From NCBI RefSeq assembly GCF_963675815.1, contig NZ_OY776574.1:242001-306000 (forward strand): 64,000 nucleotides of DNA, read 5' to 3'. The DNA is from an uncultured Desulfuromusa sp. (GTDB lineage: Bacteria; Desulfobacterota; Desulfuromonadia; Desulfuromonadales; Geopsychrobacteraceae). Shown piece by piece: positions 43,122-52,516 of this stretch. The translations under genes and the position numbers were made by a program. Within the stretch, counting starts at the first letter, position 1; the number at the start of each line of letters is the position of its first letter. The notes beneath the pieces are model-generated. The model saw nothing but the letters and a program-made list of their open reading frames with translations, did no database searches and had not been told where the DNA came from.

Positions 43122-43511
43122 CTGTGACCCCCATCGCTAAGATACCGAAGAAAACTTCCCCAAACAGCGTCTACGAAAATAAGATACAGGAGTTATGCCA
43201 AATTTTAAGTCAGATTCGCCAGCAACATCTCAACACATCAAATCATGTTGTACTTCATAGACTTACCGCGATTTTATAAATTCTCCCCGCACAATTATTT
43301 AATGATAAACCATAAAACGACTCAGCCCCAATCGGCATTTTATTGACGATAAGAACAACCAGCAGCATAAATAAATCCCAGATAACGAGATAAAGAAGAC
43401 GACAACCCCTTGAAAAAAGGTTATTCCAGCTAACTTCGCCATAAATATGACAGCATAAACCCTATCGCCAAAACAATGACGAATCAAGAAAACATGGTTA
43501 CCATTCTTTCT
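43122..43511. other. Intergenic stretch downstream of cimA
   Basis: These 390 bases hold no gene I can support. On the minus strand a 62-codon TTG-started ORF (43299-43487) reads as two hydrophobic helices with Cys; it has no Shine-Dalgarno worth naming, so I do not call it. No terminator is apparent after cimA. Confidence 0.4.
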
Positions 43512-45080
43512 TTACTGGTTATCTTTGTACAATTTATAGACCAATGCATCTGCCAGAGCCTGATAAGAGGCATCGATAACATTGGTACTGACACCTACGG
43601 TTCCCCAACGCTGGTCATGATCACCAGACTCCACCAGAACCCTGATCACAGAATCAGTTCCCTGATTCGTCGGCAGAACCCGCACTTTATAATCAAGTAA
43701 TTTCACATCAGCGATCTGCGGGTAAAAGTTCACCAGAGCCTTACGCATAGCAAAATCCAAAGCGTTAACAGGACCATTACCATCGGCAGCAGTATGTTCT
43801 ACTTGACCACCGACTTTCACCTTGATCGTTGCTTCAGAAACAGGAGCCTTGTCACTTTCGCGTAACGTATCTATGACTCGAAATGCAGTTATTGAAAAAT
43901 AGTGCTTCAATTTTCCCATAGCTTTGAGCATCAACAATTCGAAAGACGCTTCCGCCCCCTCAAACTGAAACCCCTGATTCTCCATCTCTTTGATGTCTTC
44001 AAGAATTTCCAGGGTTACTGGATCTTTACTATCAAGTTCGATGCCGCATTCTTCGGCCTTGGCAAGAATATTTGAACGACCGGACAGATCAGAAACCAGA
44101 ATACGGGTCCGATTGCCAATCAGCTCTGGACGAATATGCTCATAGGTTTCAGGATGGCGTTGAATAGCAGAGACATGCACTCCGCCTTTATGAGCAAAAG
44201 CAGAGTTACCCACGTAAGGCTGGTGTTTATTCGGTGTCAGGTTTGCTAATTCATAGACATAGCGTGAAGCACTGCGCAACGTCGCCAGCTTCCCCTCACC
44301 AAGACACTCGTGCCCCATCTTCAGGGCCAACGACGGGATAATGGCACAAAGATCGGCATTGCCACAGCGTTCCCCAAAACCATTAACAGTTCCCTGGACG
44401 TGTTTCGCACCAAATTTCACTGCCATGAGGGAATTTGCGACAGCACAACCACTATCATTGTGGGCATGAATCCCGATCGGGGTTGATACTGCATTCTGCA
44501 CGGCTTCCATAATAGCAGGGAACTCATGTGGCAAAGTACCGCCATTAGTATCACAGAGAACAATACAGTCGACATCTGCTTCTGCAGCTGCCTGCAAGCT
44601 CTTTAATGCATATTCAGGGTTGGATTTATACCCATCAAAAAAATGTTCCGCATCGTAAATAACCTCGCCAACCCGTTGTTTCAGATACGCCAGAGAATCA
44701 TTGATCAGCTCCAGATTTTCCTCTAAAGAGATCCGTAAAGCCTCACGTACATGGAAATCCCAGGTCTTCCCAAAAATGGTGACCGTATCGGGTTTAGCCT
44801 CTATCAACATTTGAATGTTATTATCTTCTGCAGGAGTTATCCGAGCTCGCCGGGTCGAACCAAAAGCAGTAACTTTACTGTGCTTCAGAGTTTCATTCTG
44901 GATTGCCTGAAAAAAAGTGATGTCCTTGGGATTTGAGCCGGGCCATCCCCCCTCAATATAATCAATCCCCAGCTCGTCCAGCCGCTTGGCAATACGCACC
45001 TTGTCTTCAACCTGAAATGAAATATCTTCAGCCTGGGTTCCATCCCTCAATGTTGTGTCATACAATAAAATTTTGGCCAT
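43512..45080 (-). CDS. cimA: Citramalate synthase
   Basis: CimA condenses pyruvate and acetyl-CoA to (R)-citramalate for isoleucine made without threonine. The 522-residue protein starts with LLYDTTLRDGTQAEDISF, the HMGL-like catalytic barrel, with IHAHNDSGCAVANSL and GTVNGFGERCGNADL, and ends in the regulatory LeuA_dimer domain (about 390-520). The length and the extended GTVNGFGERCGN match CimA rather than LeuA. AAGGG precedes the ATG at 45080. It is last in the long leftward block; tsaE lies 28 bases upstream. Confidence 0.94.
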   Translation of the reverse strand: MAKILLYDTTLRDGTQAEDISFQVEDKVRIAKRLDELGIDYIEGGWPGSNPKDITFFQAIQNETLKHSKVTAFGSTRRARITPAEDNNIQMLIEAKPDTVTIFGKTWDFHVREALRISLEENLELINDSLAYLKQRVGEVIYDAEHFFDGYKSNPEYALKSLQAAAEADVDCIVLCDTNGGTLPHEFPAIMEAVQNAVSTPIGIHAHNDSGCAVANSLMAVKFGAKHVQGTVNGFGERCGNADLCAIIPSLALKMGHECLGEGKLATLRSASRYVYELANLTPNKHQPYVGNSAFAHKGGVHVSAIQRHPETYEHIRPELIGNRTRILVSDLSGRSNILAKAEECGIELDSKDPVTLEILEDIKEMENQGFQFEGAEASFELLMLKAMGKLKHYFSITAFRVIDTLRESDKAPVSEATIKVKVGGQVEHTAADGNGPVNALDFAMRKALVNFYPQIADVKLLDYKVRVLPTNQGTDSVIRVLVESGDHDQRWGTVGVSTNVIDASYQALADALVYKLYKDNQ

Positions 45081-45108
45081 TGGCTTGCCCTTCTTCTCGA
45101 TATAGTTC

Positions 45109-45582
45109 TTATCTGCAAAGATCCTGCAAAGCAGCAGTTAACTCTTCAAGGTTGTCACCCTGAAGGCGCATGGAGATTTCGCGCTGAACAGCAGAAATGC
45201 GGGTCAACGTCACCCACAATCCCGGTGTTTCCAAATTATTCAATTTTTCAGGCCACTCAATAAGAGCGACACCAGAACCATAGGCGTATTCATCAAAGCC
45301 AAGCTCGATCAATTCATCGGGCTCAGACAGGCGGTACAGGTCAAAGTGATACAGATCAAGTCGAGCAGAGTAATGGTTCATTAAAGTGAAAGTCGGACTG
45401 GTGATGGGAATTTGTGGATCAACCCCCAACCCACGGGCGACTCCACGTGCAAAAACAGTTTTTCCCACCCCAAGATCGCCCTGCAACAGAATCCTGACGG
45501 GTTGTTCAAGTAACCGACCTAATTTTTCTCCCAACTCCAGTGTCTGTGATTCCTCATCACTAACAACTGACAACAAATGCAA
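45109..45582 (-). CDS. tsaE: tRNA threonylcarbamoyladenosine synthesis ATPase TsaE
   Basis: TsaE is the ATPase of the t6A tRNA modification complex. The 157-residue protein has Walker A GDLGVGKT at residues 35-42, ITSPTFTLMNHY (conserved in family) and the DLYRLSEPDELIELGFDE segment near the centre. The start is TTG at 45582; GGAGG inside the end of the CBS gene lies nine bases upstream, and only one base separates the CBS stop and the TTG. No tsaB or tsaD lies nearby. Confidence 0.93.
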   Translation of the reverse strand: MHLLSVVSDEESQTLELGEKLGRLLEQPVRILLQGDLGVGKTVFARGVARGLGVDPQIPITSPTFTLMNHYSARLDLYHFDLYRLSEPDELIELGFDEYAYGSGVALIEWPEKLNNLETPGLWVTLTRISAVQREISMRLQGDNLEELTAALQDLCR

Positions 45583-45583
45583 A

Positions 45584-46033
45584 TCAGTCCTCCATCGCCC
45601 GGATCAGGTCAAGGCGAGCAACCACTCCAAGCATTTTCTTGTCACTTACAACGGGCAACAGATGAACCTTATGCTGGCCCATTAAGGCCGCTAATTCACG
45701 AACAGAGTTCTCCGGGGAACAGGTAATAGGATCTTTACAATAGAGCTCACCAACTGTGGTTGCCGTGACCCGATCCACTTCTTCCTGAAAACGCTTCTCA
45801 CTGCCAAAGGAGAAAACCCAATCAAACAATGTCATAACAGTCGGAATATGGAGAGGCTTATGTTGCTCAATCAAATCCGTCTCACTGATGACACCAACGA
45901 GATTTTCGTCTTCATCAAGAACAGGCAAGTTGCTGAAACGGGTTTCGACAAATTTTTTAGCCAGATCCTTCAGGCTGGTATCCAATCTTACAGAAACAAC
46001 TTCAGTTGTCATAATATCTCTTGCTGTCAACAT
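45584..46033 (-). CDS. CBS-domain pair protein
   Basis: This 149-residue protein is two CBS motifs in tandem: residues about 3-60 (ARDIMTTEVVSVRLDTSLKDLA and SNLPVLDEDENLVGVISETDL) and about 85-147 (VGELYCKDPITCSPENS and HLLPVVSDKKMLGVVARLDL). CBS pairs bind adenosine nucleotides and sense energy state. It has no fused output domain. The start is the ATG at 46033 with AAAGGAG upstream; a GTG further out lacks support. It lies between nnr and tsaE with no real gap. Confidence 0.88.
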   Translation of the reverse strand: MLTARDIMTTEVVSVRLDTSLKDLAKKFVETRFSNLPVLDEDENLVGVISETDLIEQHKPLHIPTVMTLFDWVFSFGSEKRFQEEVDRVTATTVGELYCKDPITCSPENSVRELAALMGQHKVHLLPVVSDKKMLGVVARLDLIRAMED

Positions 46034-46035
46034 TA

Positions 46036-47589
46036 TCAGACTCCTTTCACCAGCTCTTGTCGAGCAACCGGTAGATAACACAGTATATCAGAAGCAATCA
46101 TACCCGCGGTTCCCTGAGTCGCGGATACCAGTTCTGCCGCACGACCATGAAGCCAGGCACCAAGACTTGCCGCCGAAAAGCCATCAAGCCCCTGTGCTAA
46201 CAAGCCACCGATTAATCCCGTCAGAACATCGCCGCTGCCGCCACTGCTCAGACCGTCATTTCCAGTCGCGTTGATGTTGACACGACCGTCCGGAGCAGCA
46301 ATGACGGTACGCGCTCCCTTCAGCAACAAAACAACACCATGCTTCGCAGCAAATTCCTGGGCAACAACGTACCGATTGGCTTCAATTTCAGCAACAGACA
46401 AACCGGTCAAACGCGACATTTCCCCCGGATGCGGGGTCAAAATAAGGGGCTGTTCACGACGTCCCTGCAAACATTCCAGCTGACCGGAAAGCAAACTGAT
46501 GCCATCAGCATCGATAACAATTGGAACAGATGCCGAGACCACCAGCGATCTGACCAGTGCAGACAGTTCAGAACTTTGGCCCAACCCCGGCCCAATTGCC
46601 AACCCCTGCCGTGCAGTTATAAGCTCCTCGATCTGTGTTTTTGCCTGGAGACAAATCAAACCATCAACCGACGGCAAGGCACAACTCATCGCTTCAGTCA
46701 GTTTGACTTCAATAATGTCATGAACACTATCCGGAACAGCAACCGTCACTAAGCCACAGCCACTGCGTGCGGCAGCATTGCCAGCCAGAGCAGCTGCTCC
46801 CGTTTTTCCCGGAGAACCTGCAACAATCAACAGATGACCAAAAGTCCCTTTGTGACCATGAAATGAACGGTCTGGAAGCAATGCCTGTGCATCTAATACG
46901 TCAAGGAGATGGACATGACTGGAGAAATCTTGTCTCCCGGCCTGAGGAATACCGATATCAACAACTTTCAGATCACCGACATACCTTGCTCCCGGATAAC
47001 TGGCATGGCCAATTTTAGCATGATCAAAAGTCGCAGTCAGGGTTGATTGCACCGCCAAACCACAGATTCGTCCCGTTGAACTATCAACTCCGGAAGGAAT
47101 ATCAACCGCAAAAACCGGAGCCACTGATTCGTTCATAAGGTTTATCGCTGCCGCCTGCTTCCCAACGACATCAGAACTCAAACCAGTCCCAAATATGGCA
47201 TCGACAATAAGTGCCGGTGCGGCTGCAGCAAAACTCTTCTGCAATTCCGGAATATTCTCAACAAATGTGATCGGAAGTTCCAGCTGACGAACAATATTCA
47301 ACATCACCCCGGCATCACCGGAAATAGAATTTTCAAGACCAAGAACCAGGGTCGATACCTGCCAGCCTCGTTCCGCAAGAATGCGGGCCATCACATAGCC
47401 ATCGCCGCCATTATTCCCTTTACCCGCCAGGATCAGCACTGGTCCGGGAAAATATTGACTGAACGCCTTCTCAAACAAATCACAGCACGAGCGTCCTGCG
47501 TTTTCCATCAATACAACCCCAGGAACTCCTAGCCCCTGAATTGCCTGTCGATCAAGAGCCATAATCTCACCGGCATTACAAAGTCGCAT
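46036..47589 (-). CDS. nnr: Bifunctional NAD(P)H-hydrate epimerase/dehydratase
   Basis: This 517-residue fusion repairs hydrated NAD(P)H. The N-terminal epimerase (YjeF_N, about 1-215) has GKGNNGGDGYVMAR and VDIPSGVDSS; the C-terminal ADP-dependent dehydratase (about 225-500) has AGSPGKTGAAALAGNAA and the catalytic GNDGLSSGGSGDVLTG. Its ATG shares a base with the TGA of acpS, and GGAGG in the acpS end supplies the ribosome site. The three-base spacing to the CBS gene shows one operon. Confidence 0.95.
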   Translation of the reverse strand: MRLCNAGEIMALDRQAIQGLGVPGVVLMENAGRSCCDLFEKAFSQYFPGPVLILAGKGNNGGDGYVMARILAERGWQVSTLVLGLENSISGDAGVMLNIVRQLELPITFVENIPELQKSFAAAAPALIVDAIFGTGLSSDVVGKQAAAINLMNESVAPVFAVDIPSGVDSSTGRICGLAVQSTLTATFDHAKIGHASYPGARYVGDLKVVDIGIPQAGRQDFSSHVHLLDVLDAQALLPDRSFHGHKGTFGHLLIVAGSPGKTGAAALAGNAAARSGCGLVTVAVPDSVHDIIEVKLTEAMSCALPSVDGLICLQAKTQIEELITARQGLAIGPGLGQSSELSALVRSLVVSASVPIVIDADGISLLSGQLECLQGRREQPLILTPHPGEMSRLTGLSVAEIEANRYVVAQEFAAKHGVVLLLKGARTVIAAPDGRVNINATGNDGLSSGGSGDVLTGLIGGLLAQGLDGFSAASLGAWLHGRAAELVSATQGTAGMIASDILCYLPVARQELVKGV

Positions 47590-47966
47590 CAGTCCTCCAG
47601 AATCACGGTGGCGACAGCGTAATCGCCATCATGAGAGTAACTCAGGTGAACCTTATTGGCTCCACGCTCGATCATTAATTCAGCTGCACGGTCAGAGAGT
47701 TCAAGAGAAGGGCAGCCCAAAGAATCAAGGACAACACAGATCTGTCGCCAGGCCAAACCATTTCGCAAACCGGTTCCCAATGCTTTCAAGAAAGCCTCTT
47801 TAGCTGCAAAGCGGGCAGCGAGATGATGAACCGGATCACGTTTTTGCAGTGAATAGCGCCTTTCTTCATCACTAAAAATCCGGTTCAAAACCTGATTATC
47901 AGGATCAAGAAACTTCCGAAAGCGCTCACTACGGGCGAGGTCTGTCCCTATTCCAATGATTGCCAA
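47589..47966 (-). CDS. acpS: Holo-[acyl-carrier-protein] synthase
   Basis: AcpS transfers the phosphopantetheine arm of CoA to ACP. The 125-residue protein has GIGTDLARSERF with Asp9 and FAAKEAFLKALGTG with Glu57, the two magnesium ligands. It ends in a TGATG overlap with nnr. Its ATG is two bases after the pdxJ stop. pdxJ-acpS-nnr is a conserved neighbourhood across many Proteobacteria. Confidence 0.95.
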   Translation of the reverse strand: MAIIGIGTDLARSERFRKFLDPDNQVLNRIFSDEERRYSLQKRDPVHHLAARFAAKEAFLKALGTGLRNGLAWRQICVVLDSLGCPSLELSDRAAELMIERGANKVHLSYSHDGDYAVATVILED

Positions 47967-47968
47967 AG

Positions 47969-48685
47969 CTACCTCTTCAACCTTTCCAGCATTTCACGTA
48001 CGGCCTTATCCATCCCCACAAGAGAAGCTCGAGACACGATACTGTGGCCGATATTAAACTCTTCGACCCCATTCAGAGCGACCACTGGAACAATATTTCG
48101 ATAATCAAGCCCATGTCCTGCATTGATTCCAAGTCCAAGTTTACGGGCGGCACTGATTGCCAGCTCAATGCGCGCTAATTGCTCGCGCTTCTCCTTTTCC
48201 GTCTTGACCTCACAGTACATTCCTGTATGGATTTCCATATAGTCTGCACCAACCTTATGACTGGCCTTAATCTGCTCAACATCAGGCTCTATAAATAAGC
48301 TGACAATAATTCCGGCCTGTTTCAGCAAAGCGATATTTTGTTTGAGTGTGCTTTGCATTGAAATGACGTCCAAACCACCTTCAGTGGTCAATTCATGTCG
48401 TCCTTCAGGGACCAGAGTCACAGAGTCTGGAAGAGTTTTTAATGCAATAGCCACCATCTCATCCGTCAGAGCCATCTCCAGATTCATGCGCGTTTTAATT
48501 GTCTGACGCAAAATTTCAACATCACGGTCCTGAATATGGCGTCGGTCCTCACGTAGATGGATGGTAATCCCATCAGCCCCAGCCAGTTCTGCAAGAACAG
48601 CGGCCGCAACGGGGTCTGGTTCAGCCCCTCCACGAGCTTGTCGAATTGTTGCTATATGATCAACATTAACGCTCAGTTTCACCAT
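47969..48685 (-). CDS. pdxJ: Pyridoxine 5'-phosphate synthase
   Basis: PdxJ closes the pyridoxine ring from 1-deoxyxylulose-5-phosphate and aminoacetone phosphate. The 238-residue TIM barrel starts with LSVNVDHIATIRQARGG and has ITIHLREDRRHIQ, and ends in NIGHSIVSRASLVGM. GGGAG precedes the ATG at 48685 by about nine bases. The gene lies between glmM and acpS, two bases before acpS. Thus vitamin B6 is made de novo by the DXP-dependent route. Confidence 0.96.
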   Translation of the reverse strand: MVKLSVNVDHIATIRQARGGAEPDPVAAAVLAELAGADGITIHLREDRRHIQDRDVEILRQTIKTRMNLEMALTDEMVAIALKTLPDSVTLVPEGRHELTTEGGLDVISMQSTLKQNIALLKQAGIIVSLFIEPDVEQIKASHKVGADYMEIHTGMYCEVKTEKEKREQLARIELAISAARKLGLGINAGHGLDYRNIVPVVALNGVEEFNIGHSIVSRASLVGMDKAVREMLERLKR

Positions 48686-48708
48686 TTTTCATACTCCCGG
48701 TTAAGATT

Positions 48709-50067
48709 TCAAGCTCCCAGATGCTCTCGTACGACTCCTGCAACCTGCTGTGCAAGAGTCTCAATGCGGCTTTGATTTTCACCTTCAATCATGACCCTGA
48801 GTAAGGCCTCAGTGCCGGAATAGCGAACGAGCAGACGACCATTTTCACCAAGCTCAGTTTCAACTTGATCCATCATTTCTTTGATTGGTTTTATTTTATT
48901 TAAATCGGTTTTTTTCCGAACCTTGACATTGACCAAAACCTGCGGAAGCGAAGTCATCACCTGAGCCAATTTGGAAAGTTTTTCTCCGCTACGCTTGATA
49001 ATTGCCAGAACCTGCAAAGCCGAAAGAATACCGTCTCCTGTCGTATTGTGATCAAGAAAAATCATATGCCCGGACTGTTCACCACCAAGGTTATAACCTT
49101 CTTTGAGCATTTCCTCGACAACATAGCGATCTCCGACGGCAGTTCTGACAACCTGACCGCCCACCTTTTTCATCGCGATGTCCAACCCCATATTACTCAT
49201 AACGGTAGCGACAACAGTATTTTTATTTAACTGTCCCGCCTTAATCAACTCGGTCCCACAAAGCGCCATAATGTGGTCACCATCAACCGTATGTCCTTTT
49301 TCATCAACAAAAATAACCCGGTCAGCATCACCATCCAGAGCAATTCCCAGATCCGCTCGATATTCGCGCACCTTTTCAGCCATAACTTCCGGATGCATTG
49401 ACCCACAGCCTTCATTGATGTTCATCCCGTTGGGACTGACTCCAAGTGGAATCACCTCAGCGCCGAGCTCCGTCAAAACGGCAGGGGCAACTTTATAACC
49501 TGCGCCATGAGCGCAATCGAGAACAATCCTTATGCCGTCAAGATCCAGATCCTTCGGGAATGTATTTTTTAGAAAAACAACATATCGTCCGATAGCATCG
49601 GAGATACGATAAGCCTTTCCGACCTCATCGGCGATGGGTCTCAGTTCATCCAGTCGATGATTGATAATAAGATCCTCAATTTTCAATTCAAGTTCATCCT
49701 GGAGCTTGTAGCCGGTACTCGAAAAAAACTTGATCCCATTATCCTGATAGGGGTTATGAGACGCACTGATGACAACACCTGCATCAGCCCGCATTGAAGA
49801 TGTAAGAAAAGCAATCCCGGGCGTTGGCAAAGGGCCCACGATCAGGACATCAACGCCCATCGAACAGATCCCTGCAACCAATGCATTTTCAATCATATAA
49901 CCCGACAGTCGCGTATCTTTACCAATTACAACACGATGACGCCGCTTTCCTCCGTTTTTAAAAACAAAGGCTGCCGCTCGCCCGAGTTGCATCGCCATTT
50001 CAGTCGTCATCGGGTCAATATTTGCAACACCTCTGACGCCATCGGTGCCGAACAATTTTTTTTCCAT
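48709..50067 (-). CDS. glmM: Phosphoglucosamine mutase
   Basis: GlmM converts glucosamine-6-phosphate to the 1-phosphate for UDP-GlcNAc. The 452-residue enzyme has the phosphoserine site VISASHNP (active Ser103), the metal loop DGDADR, and the sugar-binding GGEQSGH. The ATG at 50067 is better than the TTG at 50073; GGGGG lies upstream, partly inside the ybbR stop region. Linkage to cdaA and ybbR matches the c-di-AMP control cluster known in Firmicutes. Confidence 0.96.
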   Translation of the reverse strand: MEKKLFGTDGVRGVANIDPMTTEMAMQLGRAAAFVFKNGGKRRHRVVIGKDTRLSGYMIENALVAGICSMGVDVLIVGPLPTPGIAFLTSSMRADAGVVISASHNPYQDNGIKFFSSTGYKLQDELELKIEDLIINHRLDELRPIADEVGKAYRISDAIGRYVVFLKNTFPKDLDLDGIRIVLDCAHGAGYKVAPAVLTELGAEVIPLGVSPNGMNINEGCGSMHPEVMAEKVREYRADLGIALDGDADRVIFVDEKGHTVDGDHIMALCGTELIKAGQLNKNTVVATVMSNMGLDIAMKKVGGQVVRTAVGDRYVVEEMLKEGYNLGGEQSGHMIFLDHNTTGDGILSALQVLAIIKRSGEKLSKLAQVMTSLPQVLVNVKVRKKTDLNKIKPIKEMMDQVETELGENGRLLVRYSGTEALLRVMIEGENQSRIETLAQQVAGVVREHLGA

Positions 50068-50069
50068 TC

Positions 50070-50783
50070 TCAATTTCCCCCTTCAGGTATCTGTTGATTC
50101 GGTTGCGGCTCTACGGTTTCAATTTCATCTGCTGTGCTTATTACAGTTTGAATATCAACTTGAACCTCGGTCGTCTTTTCATCTTTAAAATGAGTATAGG
50201 TTCCTCGATGAACCAACGGGACAATAAGTGAAAATCCCTCATTCACTCCATTCAGATCAACGTCTTCTGTTGTCACTTCACTGACGCTTTTGAGTTCGGT
50301 TTCCGCCCCTTCGATAATGACTTCATCAGGAACAGCCTTGATACTTGCGACCTCAAAACCAGATAACGGCTCTCCGATAAGCGCTATCTTGATGGGGACC
50401 CGTTTCTGTTTTATCCGTTCCAGTTTCAGGTCAATAAAAGATGGCGACAAACGGGTCACACGCAAACCGCTTGGTAAATTCAATCTCTCTTCCAGGCGTT
50501 TAAAGGTTGTCAGCCCCGGTTTCAAATCAGTCAAATCGACAATAATACTGATATCATTCGGACTCACCTTCATTTGCAACGTTCGTGGACCACTGACCCG
50601 AACATCAACCATACTGGGAACTTCATTTGCAACCATCAGCGATTGGGGAATATTCTGCAGCTCCAGAGGAACCCGATATCCGACCTCAAGTCGTCGCTCC
50701 CCCATAATAAACATCCAAAGCAGCAGTGCAAGAATCAGGGAGATTATTTTTAATGTCCAATTTTCCGTCAACATCTTGAACAT
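50070..50783 (-). CDS. ybbR: YbbR-domain protein (CdaR-like)
   Basis: This 237-residue protein has an N-terminal membrane helix (about 12-30, IISLILALLLWMFIMG) and three to four YbbR repeats of about 70-80 residues in the exported part. In Firmicutes CdaR controls the diadenylate cyclase CdaA; the adjacency to cdaA and glmM supports the same job here. The start is the ATG at 50783 with AAGGG about eight bases upstream, overlapping the cdaA stop. The 3' end touches glmM. Confidence 0.88.
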   Translation of the reverse strand: MFKMLTENWTLKIISLILALLLWMFIMGERRLEVGYRVPLELQNIPQSLMVANEVPSMVDVRVSGPRTLQMKVSPNDISIIVDLTDLKPGLTTFKRLEERLNLPSGLRVTRLSPSFIDLKLERIKQKRVPIKIALIGEPLSGFEVASIKAVPDEVIIEGAETELKSVSEVTTEDVDLNGVNEGFSLIVPLVHRGTYTHFKDEKTTEVQVDIQTVISTADEIETVEPQPNQQIPEGGN

Positions 50784-50787
50784 CAAA

Positions 50788-51585
50788 CTACCCTTTCTTC
50801 TTTTGTTTTTTTGTTCTTTTCAACTTGGCTTTACGTGGCTCCAACAGGCGACCGAGAACCTTCTTTAAGCTCGCTGCATCCAGATTTCTGGTCATGCCTC
50901 CATTGACGGCAACGGAAATGTTACCGGTTTCCTCAGAAACAATAATGGCAACCGCATCTGATAATTCCGTCAAACCAAGTGCGGCCCTGTGACGGGTCCC
51001 CAGATCCTTAGTCAGATCCAGCCCCCGACTCAGCGGCAGGAAACATCCCGCCAATGCCAGACGTCCCTGTTGGACAACCAGAGCCCCGTCATGGATAGGA
51101 GATGAAGGCATAAAAATTGCCCGAATCAACTCACAGGTGACCCGAGCATCAATGGAGGTTCCAGACTCCAGAATATCTTTAATTCCCGTTTCCCGCTCCA
51201 ATGCTATAAGAGCCCCTATTTTCCGGCTTCCCAGAGCGCCACAAGCCTTGACCAATTCGTCAATAACAACAGATTCTTCATCCGCGCTCATCCCCCCCAG
51301 AAAAGGATTACTCCCGACATGCATCAAGGCCCGACGAATATCGTTCTGAAAAATAACAACGATAACAAGGATGATTGAAGAAAGAAAGTTACTGAGAAAC
51401 CAGTTGAGGGTGTGAAGGTCACCGACCCGAGAGGCCATATAGACAGCAAGAATAACTGCCAGGCCAAGCAGCATTTGAACCGCCCGAGTTCCCTTGATAA
51501 GAAGAATTATTCGATAAATGATAAAAGCAACAATACTGATGTCCAGAATATCGAGAAAGCGAATATTTATGAAGACATCTAACAT
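50788..51585 (-). CDS. cdaA: Diadenylate cyclase CdaA
   Basis: CdaA makes cyclic di-AMP from two ATP. The 265-residue protein has three N-terminal membrane helices (about 11-50, 62-80) and a DAC domain with the DGA motif at 166-168 and RHRAA at 198-202, both catalytic. The start is the ATG at 51585 with GGTGG upstream; a GTG at 51594 is possible. A c-di-AMP cyclase in a Gram-negative anaerobe is noteworthy, though known in this group. Confidence 0.94.
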   Translation of the reverse strand: MLDVFINIRFLDILDISIVAFIIYRIILLIKGTRAVQMLLGLAVILAVYMASRVGDLHTLNWFLSNFLSSIILVIVVIFQNDIRRALMHVGSNPFLGGMSADEESVVIDELVKACGALGSRKIGALIALERETGIKDILESGTSIDARVTCELIRAIFMPSSPIHDGALVVQQGRLALAGCFLPLSRGLDLTKDLGTRHRAALGLTELSDAVAIIVSEETGNISVAVNGGMTRNLDAASLKKVLGRLLEPRKAKLKRTKKQKKKG

Positions 51586-51660
51586 TGCGGCCACCGTACG
51601 AAGGCTATCTGGATAGATTCAACCAGTTACAACAGAATGAGTGAGAAAACACATTGTGGC

Positions 51661-52497
51661 TTATAGCAGCTTCTGCTCTCGAATCGCCCAGGCGACTAAT
51701 GCGGCCTCCTTCGCCGGCCGTACGTCGTGAACCCGAAAAATATGAACCCCGTCACTCACGCCCGATGCAATCGTCGCCAAAGTTCCAAAAAGCCTTTTCT
51801 GTGGATTATCCTGATTTAGAATTTTGCCGATAAAACTTTTCCTTGATGTCCCCAACAACACTGGGTAACCAAGAAGACTTATTTTTTTTAAGTGATGCAG
51901 CAACTCCAGATTTCCCGTAGCGGTTTTACCAAAACCAATGCCGGGATCAACCGCAATTCGGTCAGAAGCAACCCCAGCCAGCAAAGCAAGATCGATACTT
52001 TTTTGCAAACCATCGATGACTTCAGCCGGCAGATCATCGTAATCGGTTAGCTTCTGCATCATTTCAGGCCGACCGCTGGTATGCATTAGAAACAAACCAG
52101 CTTTTGTCTCTGCAGCAACGGTTGCCATTTCCGAATCAAAGGTCAGCCCACTGATATCATTAATAAAGTTAACCCCGGCGGCAACAGCTTCCCGGGCAAC
52201 CAACGCCTTATTCGTATCAATAGACAGAGGTAAATCTGTTCTGGAACGAAGCCCTTTTATCACAGGAAGAACTCTTGCCAGCTCCTCATCGGCTGAGACA
52301 GGTAAAGAGCCTGGCTTGGTCGTCTCTCCACCAATATCCAGAATAGCGGCTCCTTCTTTCTCCATAGCCAGCCCCTGCTGTACGGCTGAATCAGTCCGGA
52401 GAAATTGGCCACCATCCGAAAAAGAATCCGGGGTCACATTTAAAATTCCCATAATGCATGGTCGCGTCAAATCAAGCTGACAGTCACGACCATGCAT
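51661..52497 (-). CDS. folP: Dihydropteroate synthase
   Basis: FolP joins pABA to the pterin pyrophosphate and is the sulfonamide target. The 278-residue TIM barrel has the NVTPDSFSDGG signature (about 20-30), IDIGGETTKPG, and DPGIGFGKT. The ATG at 52497 lies inside an 11-bp hairpin formed with codons 12-15, and no good Shine-Dalgarno is seen, which may make translation depend on the upstream ftsH message. It follows ftsH by 19 bases. Confidence 0.95.
   Translation of the reverse strand: MHGRDCQLDLTRPCIMGILNVTPDSFSDGGQFLRTDSAVQQGLAMEKEGAAILDIGGETTKPGSLPVSADEELARVLPVIKGLRSRTDLPLSIDTNKALVAREAVAAGVNFINDISGLTFDSEMATVAAETKAGLFLMHTSGRPEMMQKLTDYDDLPAEVIDGLQKSIDLALLAGVASDRIAVDPGIGFGKTATGNLELLHHLKKISLLGYPVLLGTSRKSFIGKILNQDNPQKRLFGTLATIASGVSDGVHIFRVHDVRPAKEAALVAWAIREQKLL
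52454..52497 (-). promoter_or_regulatory. Perfect hairpin covering the folP start codon
   Basis: In the message, AUGCAUGGUCG (from 52497 to 52487) pairs perfectly with CGACCAUGCAU (52464 to 52454), with a 22-base loop. The start codon lies in the stem. It may hold folP translation low unless ribosomes or a factor open it. Both arms are coding, so it is not a leftover repeat. Confidence 0.7.
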
Positions 52498-52516
52498 TTT
52501 TTGGATACTGTGATCG

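Noticed and set aside
43299..43487. 62-codon hydrophobic ORF with TTG start
   Set aside because: No ribosome site, no motif; AT-rich intergenic sequence easily gives such ORFs.
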